DNA from: Patescibacteria group bacterium
GTDB taxonomy: Bacteria; Patescibacteriota; WWE3; 2-01-FULL-39-13
Direction: 5' to 3'
DNA length: 12,822 nucleotides
NCBI GenBank assembly: GCA_030916925.1
Contig: JAUPVU010000080.1
Coordinates: 1-12,822, forward strand
The notes below the pieces were generated by a model, which saw only the letters and a list, made by a program, of their open reading frames with translations, had not been told where the DNA came from and did not search any database. Below, in pieces: positions 5,928 to 12,353 of the stretch (position 1 is its first letter; each line of letters opens with the position of its first letter). A program made the translations under genes and the position numbers.

Positions 5928-7079
5928 ATGAACACGTTCGTCAAAGTAATCATAGTATTAGTTTTTATAGCCCTGGTTGGAGCTGGAGTTTTAGGCTTTT
6001 TATATAGATTTTCAGAAAGGTCTGATGAGATAAAGGTTAAGAAAACTGGCCCTTCACAGAATTATAATGACCAAGGACCGGTACCAACTCCATCTAACTC
6101 TCCTACACCTACTCCAGATGATGTAGTAATAAAGGTCCCCACTCAAAAACTGTTATCAAATAATTATCATATCTTTCAAACTTTTAATAATTGTGGTCCG
6201 GCTTCTTTATCGATGGCATTATCTTACTATGGTTTAAATGTAAGTCAGAAGACAATTGGTGATTCCCTCAGACCATATCAAAACCCAGCAGGTGATAACG
6301 ATGACAAATCAGTTACGTTATATGAATTAGCCGAAAAATCCAAAGAATATGATCTAATTCCTTATTACAGACCTAATGGCACGGTGGAAATGATAGAAAA
6401 GTTTATAACAATTGATATTCCCGTAATTACACGAACCTGGTTAAAAGCGGATGATGACATAGGTCACTATCGTGTAGTTAAGGGTTACAACCAGAATACA
6501 GATACTTTGATACAGGATGATTCCCTTCAAGGGAAAAATCTTGAATATTCCTATAATGACTTTAATGATGTGTGGGATAAATTTAACTATGAGTTCTTGG
6601 TTCTAATTCCTAAAGAAAAAGAACTAGAGGCTAAAAAAATATTAGGAAATCTAATTGATGAGAAAACCGCATGGGAACAGACGGTCAACACTGCACATGA
6701 ATATTTATCAAAAAATCCAAACGACATTAACATGAGGTTTAATTTATCAGTAGCCTATTATAATTCAGATAATATAGTGGAATCAATAAAGCAATTTGAG
6801 AAAATTGAGAATGAGCTACCTCAGAGAACTCTTTGGTACCAGATAGAACCAATTTTGGCCTACTATAAATCTGGCGATTATAAAAGCGTCATCAGACTTT
6901 CTGATAGAGTTTTGAACGATGAGAATATGGCTTTTTCTGAGCTTCACTATTTAAAGTCGCTTACATATTCAAAAATTGGAGAAGATGCTTTATCTCGTGA
7001 ATCAAATTCAAAAGTGGAAATTTATAATAGAAATTTTGATCGCGATTCATTTGTAAAGATTTACAAAATTTCCAAATAA
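5928..7079 (+). CDS. Membrane-anchored C39-like cysteine peptidase with C-terminal TPR-like region
   Basis: This is a predicted extracytoplasmic papain-fold peptidase of the C39-like type (Peptidase_C39_2). An N-terminal helix (about 5-26) is followed by a Pro/Thr/Ser linker (about 49-65). The catalytic part (about 78-228) contains QTFNNCGPASLSMALSYYG with the oxyanion Q84 and nucleophile C89. GHYRVVKGY has H180, and LIQDDS has D197 or D198, in the positions expected for the triad. From about 245 to 360 the protein is helical, with NPNDINMRFNLSVAYYNSDN and a later AYYKSGDYKSVIRLSDRVL, which look like degenerate TPR units. Such units bind proteins, so this half may select a substrate or partner. 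It has its own leaderless promoter, and dus follows after 3 bp. There is no ABC transporter nearby, so a bacteriocin-leader peptidase role is not supported. Confidence 0.88.
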   Translation: MNTFVKVIIVLVFIALVGAGVLGFLYRFSERSDEIKVKKTGPSQNYNDQGPVPTPSNSPTPTPDDVVIKVPTQKLLSNNYHIFQTFNNCGPASLSMALSYYGLNVSQKTIGDSLRPYQNPAGDNDDKSVTLYELAEKSKEYDLIPYYRPNGTVEMIEKFITIDIPVITRTWLKADDDIGHYRVVKGYNQNTDTLIQDDSLQGKNLEYSYNDFNDVWDKFNYEFLVLIPKEKELEAKKILGNLIDEKTAWEQTVNTAHEYLSKNPNDINMRFNLSVAYYNSDNIVESIKQFEKIENELPQRTLWYQIEPILAYYKSGDYKSVIRLSDRVLNDENMAFSELHYLKSLTYSKIGEDALSRESNSKVEIYNRNFDRDSFVKIYKISK

Positions 7080-7082
7080 TGT

Positions 7083-8057
7083 ATGAAAAATTTTTGGCAG
7101 GACATAAAAAAAATAGGTGAACCATTTCTTGCTTTAGCTCCCATGGAGGGAGTAACTGATTTTGTATTTAGGGATATTATGAGTGATTTGGCAAAACCAG
7201 ACGTACTCTTTACGGAGTTCACGAGTGCCGAGTCACTAGATTCACTTGGCTATGATAAGACAATTCCTCGTTTAAAATTTTCAGAAAAACAAAGGCCCAT
7301 TGTCGCGCAGATTTGGGGTGTGTCTCCGCGCAGCTTTGAAAAAGCTGCGCGACTAGTCCAAGAACTTGGCTTTGATGGAATAGATATCAATATGGGATGT
7401 CCTGACAAAAACGTACTAAAAAGAGGAGCTGGTGCCAATCTTATTACAAATCCATCACTCACAACTGAACTTATTTCTGCAATCAGAACAGGTGCACCAG
7501 ATTTGCCACTTAGTATTAAAACTAGACTGGGATTTAATAAAATCATAACTGAAGAATGGATTACATATGTTTTAGAACAAAAAATAGAAGCATTAACAAT
7601 ACATGGACGAACTGCTAAACAACTTTCTAAAGTTGATGCAAACTGGGAAGAAATAAAAAAATCCGTAGAAATAAAAAACGCAGTTTCGCCTTCTACTATA
7701 GTAATTGGAAACGGCGATGTTTTTACATATGCTGATTCGATTCAACGATATAAAGAAACAGGAGTAGACGGGGTAATGATTGGAAGAGGAATATTTCATG
7801 ACCCGTTTTTATTCGAGAAGAGTATAAATGGTTCATCACACACAACGAAGGAACACTTAGAACTTTTATTAACACATTCAAAATTATTCTCTGACTACTG
7901 GCAAGACAGTAAAAATTTTGCCGAAATGAGACGTTTTTTTAAAATCTATGTTAAGTCCTTTAGAGGTGCGACTAAGCTAAAGGTGGCCTTAATGGAAACC
8001 CAGAACTACGATGAGGTTGAAAAGCTTATTAAACCAGTACTAAATTCACTATCGTGA
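7083..8057 (+). CDS. dus: tRNA-dihydrouridine synthase
   Basis: This FMN- and NADPH-dependent enzyme reduces uridine to dihydrouridine in the tRNA D loop. The TIM barrel covers about 12-245 and the helical tRNA-binding domain follows to 324. LAPMEGVTD at 17-25 binds FMN; INMGCPDKN has the catalytic C106. KTRLG (146-150), IHGRT (173-177), GNGDV (209-213) and GVMIGRG (230-236) are the other flavin-site motifs. The length is normal and the protein appears intact. The exact subfamily (DusA, B or C) cannot be set by eye. An ATG at 7079 overlaps the upstream stop but is out of frame and soon terminates, so ATG 7083 is the start. There is no Shine-Dalgarno and no clear promoter, so cotranscription with the C39-like gene is likely. 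The stop is TGA followed at once by TAA. Confidence 0.96.
   Translation: MKNFWQDIKKIGEPFLALAPMEGVTDFVFRDIMSDLAKPDVLFTEFTSAESLDSLGYDKTIPRLKFSEKQRPIVAQIWGVSPRSFEKAARLVQELGFDGIDINMGCPDKNVLKRGAGANLITNPSLTTELISAIRTGAPDLPLSIKTRLGFNKIITEEWITYVLEQKIEALTIHGRTAKQLSKVDANWEEIKKSVEIKNAVSPSTIVIGNGDVFTYADSIQRYKETGVDGVMIGRGIFHDPFLFEKSINGSSHTTKEHLELLLTHSKLFSDYWQDSKNFAEMRRFFKIYVKSFRGATKLKVALMETQNYDEVEKLIKPVLNSLS
7327..7351. repeat. Perfect 11-bp inverted repeat with 3-base loop inside dus
   Basis: CGCGCAGCTTT at 7327-7337, loop GAA, AAAGCTGCGCG at 7341-7351. It lies in the codons for SPRSFEKAAR. It is not followed by a T tract, so it is not an intrinsic terminator. Such a GC-rich hairpin stands out in this AT-rich region. 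Confidence 0.7.
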
Positions 8058-8063
8058 TAAAAT
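8058..8063 (+). promoter_or_regulatory. -10 box of a predicted leaderless promoter for argS
   Basis: TAAAAT, six bases, then ATG 8070, matching the geometry at 3121 and 5928. It begins right at the dus stop region. No convincing -35 box is seen upstream, inside dus. Confidence 0.5.
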
Positions 8064-8069
8064 TTCATC

Positions 8070-9923
8070 ATGGATATTAAAGTCTCACTTAGTACCGAAC
8101 TTTCGAAGGTGATAACTTCATTATTTAAACTAGAATATGAGGTTGAGGTAACTATTCCGCAACTAATCGAGCATGGAGATTATTCAACAAATATCGCCAT
8201 GACTCTTTCCAAAGTACTAAAAAGGAGTCCAATCGATATTGCTACTGAATTGAAACCACACTTAGAACAGATTGATTTTGTTGAGAAGATTGAAATAGTT
8301 AATCCAGGCTTTATTAATATTTTTATAAATGAAAAATTTCTTGTACACAGTATTTTAAGTGAAGTTGTAAATGGCAATATAAGAGAACCACGTGGAAAAG
8401 TGATTGTAGAACACACCTCAGTAAATCCAAATAAAGCCATGCATGTTGGTCATCTTAGGAACGCAATTCTTGGTGATTCAATTGCAAGATTATTAAAAAG
8501 AGTTGGCTATGATGTTGAAGTACAGAACTATATTGACGATACGGGTCTGCAGGTTGCGGATACTACAAATGCTGTTTTGAATTTGGGAATCCCATATTCA
8601 GCACCAACTCAAGATTTTGATGACTACTGTTGGGATATTTATTCAAAAATTAATGTCGAATATGAGAACCCTGAATCGGAATTGTTAGTAAGAAGAAAAG
8701 AGCTTTCCAAACAAATTGAGGAAGGAATAGGAGATGCAGTTGCCATTTCTAAGGATATAGTAGAAAAGCTTGTAAATGCGCATGTTTCTCAGCTTCTGGG
8801 ACTTGGAATCAAGTACGACCTTTTGGTATATGAAAGTAGTGTGGTTCGATCGGATTTATGGGAGATAGTTTTTAAAGAACTAAAAGCATCGCCTAATTTT
8901 ATTTTGGAGACTGATGGTAAAAATGCTGGATGTTGGGTTTTGAAAAATAATGGTGATGGGGGAGATAAAGTATATGTAAGATCCGATGGTACAAAAGTGT
9001 ACACGGCGAAAGATACAGCCTATCATTTTTGGAAATTCGGTTTAGTTGATTTTGATTTTCATTATAAAAGATTCTCATCTCCAGATATAAAATACGATTT
9101 ATGGAAAACATCTACAGAACATAGTGATCTGCCTGAAAATAAATTTGGTGGCGCGGATAAAACTGTCAATATAATAGATGAAAGACAATCCTATCCTCAA
9201 GAGATGGTAAAGAAATCACTTGAGCTTTTAGGACATAAGAAGCAAGCGGAGGATTATATACACGTAGCATATGCAGTAGTAACTCTATCCCAGTCGACGG
9301 CAAAAAGTTTAGGTGTTGATGTTTCGGATGACTCTCAAAATTATGCGATGTCTGGTAGAAAAGGAATCGGCGTTAAAGCAAAAGATTTGGTAAAACTCGT
9401 GCGAAATAATATTGCAACTGAAAAGATGGAAGGCAAACCTCAGGATGCCGAGACTTTAAACAAAATCGCCACTGCTGCGATTCGTTTATATATGCTAAAA
9501 AATCATTCCGAAACTCCTGTAGTTTTTGACTATGCGAATGCTCTTAGCATTGAAGGATTTACGGGCCCATATCTGCAATATTCATATGCCCGTGCCAAGA
9601 GTATTTTAAGAAAAGGGTATTTGGCAATAGATGTTATCACAGAGTATTCACATAAACTTGATGCCAATGAAATAGAATTAATTAAAACAATTGGGAATTG
9701 GCCAACGATATTAAATGGTACCGCAGAGTCATTAAATATTTCTTTTATTGCGGAATACGCGTTTAAACTTGCCGGAGCATTTAATTCTTTTTACCATTCG
9801 TCACCAGTATTAAGTGAATCCGATGATGTCAAAAAATTTCGATTAAGTTTGGTTAGGCGATTTGCGGATGTCCTAGCAGATGCACTTCAAATACTTGGAA
9901 TAGAAACACTAGAGGAGATGTAA
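8070..9923 (+). CDS. argS: Arginyl-tRNA synthetase
   Basis: This class Ia enzyme charges tRNA-Arg with arginine. The N-terminal additional domain (about 1-95) contains HGDYSTNIAM. The catalytic domain opens with VEHTSVNPNKAMHVGHLRNA, where HVGH at 125-128 is the HIGH motif. Next come YIDDTGLQVAD (154-164), RSDGTKVYTAKDTAYHFWKF (304-323) and VNIIDERQSYPQ (366-377). MSGRKG at 427-432 takes the place of KMSKS, which is normally degenerate in ArgS. The DALR anticodon-binding domain begins near GPYLQYSYARA (499-509) and runs to 617. It is full length with no sign of disruption. It probably has its own leaderless promoter, and the last codons contain a GAGGAG that serves as the Shine-Dalgarno for the next gene. 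Confidence 0.97.
   Translation: MDIKVSLSTELSKVITSLFKLEYEVEVTIPQLIEHGDYSTNIAMTLSKVLKRSPIDIATELKPHLEQIDFVEKIEIVNPGFINIFINEKFLVHSILSEVVNGNIREPRGKVIVEHTSVNPNKAMHVGHLRNAILGDSIARLLKRVGYDVEVQNYIDDTGLQVADTTNAVLNLGIPYSAPTQDFDDYCWDIYSKINVEYENPESELLVRRKELSKQIEEGIGDAVAISKDIVEKLVNAHVSQLLGLGIKYDLLVYESSVVRSDLWEIVFKELKASPNFILETDGKNAGCWVLKNNGDGGDKVYVRSDGTKVYTAKDTAYHFWKFGLVDFDFHYKRFSSPDIKYDLWKTSTEHSDLPENKFGGADKTVNIIDERQSYPQEMVKKSLELLGHKKQAEDYIHVAYAVVTLSQSTAKSLGVDVSDDSQNYAMSGRKGIGVKAKDLVKLVRNNIATEKMEGKPQDAETLNKIATAAIRLYMLKNHSETPVVFDYANALSIEGFTGPYLQYSYARAKSILRKGYLAIDVITEYSHKLDANEIELIKTIGNWPTILNGTAESLNISFIAEYAFKLAGAFNSFYHSSPVLSESDDVKKFRLSLVRRFADVLADALQILGIETLEEM
9912..9917 (+). promoter_or_regulatory. Shine-Dalgarno sequence for the PD-(D/E)XK gene
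   Basis: GAGGAG lies inside the last argS codons, 8 bases before ATG 9926. It is the only well-placed Shine-Dalgarno I found in the window, consistent with a downstream operon gene needing independent ribosome binding while promoter-proximal genes are leaderless. Confidence 0.6.
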
Positions 9924-9925
9924 TT

Positions 9926-10666
9926 ATGTTTCAACAGACTGTTACAAAATATCAAAAACTTAGCAGGTCAAAAATAGATTTATTTGTACAATGCGAATTA
10001 TGTTTCTATTTAGATAGAGTAAAAAGTATTCCTAGGCCAGCGGGACTTCCATTTACATTAAATACTGCAGTAGACACTGTACTCAAGACCGAGTTTGATA
10101 TTTATAGGGAAAAAGGGGCACGGCATCCCCTAATGGAAAAATATGCGGTGGATGCCGTGCCAGCAAAACATCCTAAATTAGACATCTGGAGACAAAACTT
10201 CAAAGGAATTAAGTATGACCATGACGATTCTCAATTAACAATTACCGGAGCAATCGATGATCTTTGGATTAATTTTAATAATGAATATATTATTGTGGAT
10301 TACAAATCTACAAGTAAGGGTGAACAAATTACGAAACTTGATAAAGCCTGGCATGCTGGATATAAAAGACAGATGGAAATTTATCAGTGGTTATTTGCAA
10401 AAAATGGTTTCAAAGTTTCGCCAACTGGCTATTTCGTTTATTGTAACGCTATTACATCTGGAAAAACCTTCGATAACAAATTGGATTTTGAAGTAACGCT
10501 TATTCCTTACGAGGGAGATTATTCTTGGGTAGATTCAAAATTACTAGAAATTCGAGAGTGTTTGAGTGGTGATAAATATCCCGCTTCACATCCAGACTGC
10601 GATGTTTGCAGATATTACGAGTCGAGATATAAAGATACTCCGAGTCAACTTAATATAAATTTCTGA
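9926..10666 (+). CDS. PD-(D/E)XK superfamily nuclease (RecB/Cas4-like), four-cysteine
   Basis: This small single-domain protein resembles the RecB/Cas4-like PDDEXK_1 family; the cellular role is unknown. LSRSKIDLFVQCELCFYL (12-29) is the typical N-terminal start. TGAIDDLW has D111 (motif II), VDYKSTS (124-130) gives the D125-x-K127 pair, and QMEIYQW (149-155) is the Q-x3-Y helix. Cysteines C23 and C26 at the N-terminus and C225 and C228 (DCDVC) at the C-terminus could bind an Fe-S cluster or zinc, as in Cas4/AddB-type nucleases, although those usually have one N-terminal and three C-terminal cysteines. The usual His of the first motif seems to be Asp50. No cas, addA or helicase gene is adjacent. 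It starts 2 bp after argS, and its 3' end overlaps thpR by 22 bp. Confidence 0.85.
   Translation: MFQQTVTKYQKLSRSKIDLFVQCELCFYLDRVKSIPRPAGLPFTLNTAVDTVLKTEFDIYREKGARHPLMEKYAVDAVPAKHPKLDIWRQNFKGIKYDHDDSQLTITGAIDDLWINFNNEYIIVDYKSTSKGEQITKLDKAWHAGYKRQMEIYQWLFAKNGFKVSPTGYFVYCNAITSGKTFDNKLDFEVTLIPYEGDYSWVDSKLLEIRECLSGDKYPASHPDCDVCRYYESRYKDTPSQLNINF
10117..10161. repeat. Perfect 12-bp inverted repeat with 21-base loop inside the nuclease gene
   Basis: GGCACGGCATCC at 10117-10128 and GGATGCCGTGCC at 10150-10161 are exact reverse complements. They encode parts of ARHPL and VDAVP. There is no T tract, so it is not a terminator. The arms are much richer in G+C than the flanks. Confidence 0.7.
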
Positions 10667-11214
10667 AAAATAAATCGATTATAATTTTTATCTGGATCTC
10701 GTCCTCTTAATTCAATCTCATTAATTGTAGTATCGAAATTAATATTACTTCCAATTTTGTAGATTATATCTTCATTAATTCTTGCAAGTCTAATAGAATC
10801 ATTGTCTCTTGTTCTTGCAATTGTGATATGTGGAACAAAACTGTTTTCAGGAAAATTGTATTCGGATAATATTTTCACTAGCTTTTGATTCAATTCCATA
10901 AGAGTTGGTGTTTGTTCGAGTTTTAAAAAGATTACTTTTGGATCTTGGGGAACAAAAAAATCTATTCCTAAAAACTTTATTTCAGGCGGCTTTAGGTATT
11001 TTAAATTCGAACTTAAGGTTTGAGAAATTTCTGTAAGATGAGGATCTGACTGAGTACCTAGATAGAACAAAGTCACATGAGCCCAGTCGGGATCATCAAG
11101 CTCTGCACCTGGAATAAGATGCTTTATCTCCGCTTGTATTTCTAAGTAGTCATCTCTAAAAGATTGTGGAAGCTTAATGCCGACATAGCACTTTTCCATG
11201 TGAATATGTATCAT
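10645..11214 (-). CDS. thpR: RNA 2',3'-cyclic phosphodiesterase (2'-5' RNA ligase family)
   Basis: This is a member of the two-histidine (2H) phosphoesterase superfamily, whose bacterial ThpR enzymes open 2',3'-cyclic phosphate RNA ends and can ligate 2'-5' half-tRNAs in vitro. Both signature motifs are present: HVTLFYLG with H46 and T48, and HITIAR with H129 and T131. The length of 189 residues is normal. Family members usually begin close to the first strand (CYVGIKLP here), so the ATG at 11199 (residue 6) is an alternative start. I kept 11214 because a TAAAAT lies 7 bases before it. It converges on the PD-(D/E)XK gene with a 22-bp overlap of the 3' ends and diverges from the CapA gene across 17 bp. 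The physiological substrate is unknown. Confidence 0.93.
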   Translation of the reverse strand: MIHIHMEKCYVGIKLPQSFRDDYLEIQAEIKHLIPGAELDDPDWAHVTLFYLGTQSDPHLTEISQTLSSNLKYLKPPEIKFLGIDFFVPQDPKVIFLKLEQTPTLMELNQKLVKILSEYNFPENSFVPHITIARTRDNDSIRLARINEDIIYKIGSNINFDTTINEIELRGRDPDKNYNRFIFQKFILS

Positions 11215-11231
11215 TATATTGATTTTATAGT
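11215..11231. promoter_or_regulatory. 17-bp divergent promoter region between thpR and the CapA gene
   Basis: On the minus strand TAAAAT (11227-11222) lies 7 bases before the thpR ATG, a leaderless arrangement. On the plus strand TATATT (11215-11220) lies 11 bases before the CapA ATG and would give a leader of about five bases. Both promoters would occupy the same DNA, with their -35 regions inside the opposite genes. Neither has a strong -35 box. Confidence 0.45.
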
Positions 11232-12341
11232 ATGAACCATACTAAAGGTAGATTTATATTGATTAGTATTTTAATTGTGAGCTTATGCTTTCTAACTTGG
11301 GCTTGTTTTACTAGACCTACTAATTACGTTTTCTCTCCAGCAATTAATAGAAATATATTTCACAGTGACTCCGTAACAGTGACGGGAACCGATACATCGA
11401 CCACAAACAAAATCAAGCTCGAAACATCTTTTACTCCAAATAGTATTTTTGACAAAATATTAGATTACGATTCCGAGAATGATTCACTATTAATAGTGGC
11501 CGGGGATGTAATGTTAGGCCGAACAGTAAATACCAAAACTGTTGATTCAGGTTCATTTAATTGGCCTTATAAAAATATTCCGAACTTTTTTCCTGACGAG
11601 GCCATAACCTTTATTAATTTGGAAAATCCATTAACAAAAGAATGTCGTCAAACAGATATTGGAATGTTATTTTGTGGTGATCAAAGTCATGCCCAATATA
11701 TACAAAAAAATAATATTGATATTGTTAGCCTTGCCAATAACCATACATTAAATCATGGCGTAAAAGGGTTAATGGAGACTACTGAAGTACTTGGTGAAAA
11801 TGGAATCAGGTACACAGGTGTGGCAAATCCGACATGGATTGAGGATAAAAATAATAAATTCCTTTTCTTGGGATTTGACCATTTAGAATGTAATCAAAAT
11901 TATATTGAGTGTATGACTGATGAAAATGTTGTGGGGGATGTGAAAAGAGCAAAAGCAGTCGAAAATTCATTTGTAGTAGTAATGTTTCATTGGGGAAATG
12001 AATATACTTATACTCCAACAGAAGGACAAAAACACTTCGCACAACTTGCAATAGATAGCGGAGCCGATTTAGTTTTAGGAAATCATCCTCATTGGTATCA
12101 AAAACTAGAAATGTATAAAGGCAAATTAATAATGTATTCACACGGCAATTTCATTTTTGATCAAATGTGGTCAGAAGGAACGAAGGAGGGTTTAGTAGGA
12201 AAATATGTTATTAAAGATGGCAAATTAAAAGATGTTGAATTCGTTCCTATATATATTGAAAATTTTGGACAGCCAAGGATTGCGAACGAAGATAGAGCTA
12301 AAAAAATCCTAAATAACCTATATAATATCAGTAAGTTTTAG
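11232..12341 (+). CDS. CapA/PgsA-type metallophosphoesterase, membrane-anchored
   Basis: This belongs to the PGA_cap (CapA) family, a calcineurin-like fold first known from poly-gamma-glutamate capsule synthesis; many members act elsewhere on surface polymers. A hydrophobic N-terminus (about 8-26) ends in LTWAC with Cys25, a poor lipobox, so it may be an anchor or a lipoprotein signal. A low-complexity Ser/Thr stretch follows to about 70. The catalytic domain (about 86-340) has GDVMLGR (91-97), NLENPLT (129-135), LANNHTLNHG (168-177), FHWGNEY (252-258), LGNHPHWYQ (282-290) and YSHGNFIFD (302-310), covering the metal-binding Asp, Asn and His residues. No capB or capC gene is nearby, so capsule synthesis is not supported by context. 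It diverges from thpR and is followed 12 bp later by the fasciclin gene. Confidence 0.93.
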   Translation: MNHTKGRFILISILIVSLCFLTWACFTRPTNYVFSPAINRNIFHSDSVTVTGTDTSTTNKIKLETSFTPNSIFDKILDYDSENDSLLIVAGDVMLGRTVNTKTVDSGSFNWPYKNIPNFFPDEAITFINLENPLTKECRQTDIGMLFCGDQSHAQYIQKNNIDIVSLANNHTLNHGVKGLMETTEVLGENGIRYTGVANPTWIEDKNNKFLFLGFDHLECNQNYIECMTDENVVGDVKRAKAVENSFVVVMFHWGNEYTYTPTEGQKHFAQLAIDSGADLVLGNHPHWYQKLEMYKGKLIMYSHGNFIFDQMWSEGTKEGLVGKYVIKDGKLKDVEFVPIYIENFGQPRIANEDRAKKILNNLYNISKF

Positions 12342-12353
12342 TTTTAATTATAA

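Noticed and set aside
6521..6535. TTCCC-ttcaa-GGGAA stem in the C39-like gene
   Set aside because: Only five pairs with a five-base loop; expected by chance at this scale.
5928..7079. Bacteriocin maturation locus
   Set aside because: The C39-like domain has no linked transporter and no small leader-peptide gene is visible nearby.
7327..7351. dus hairpin as a terminator or as a transposon end
   Set aside because: No T tract, no flanking direct repeat, no disruption of the dus frame.
8789..9111. Antisense open frames inside argS
   Set aside because: They lie opposite a well-conserved enzyme, resemble no family and have no promoter or ribosome site.
10117..10161. Inverted repeat as a rho-independent terminator
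   Set aside because: It is in the middle of an intact coding region and no T tract follows.
2220..10666. Alternative genetic code (TGA as Gly or Trp)
   Set aside because: TGA is a sensible stop for ypfJ, dus and the nuclease gene, and no recognised protein needs readthrough.
9926..10666. CRISPR-associated Cas4
   Set aside because: No repeat array and no other cas gene in the window; the cysteine pattern also differs.
11806..12141. Antisense open frame inside the CapA gene
   Set aside because: Low-complexity translation rich in Phe, Leu and Tyr, as expected from the complement of AT-rich coding sequence.
11232..12341. Poly-gamma-glutamate capsule operon
   Set aside because: Only a CapA-type gene is present, with no ligase (CapB) or membrane partner (CapC).
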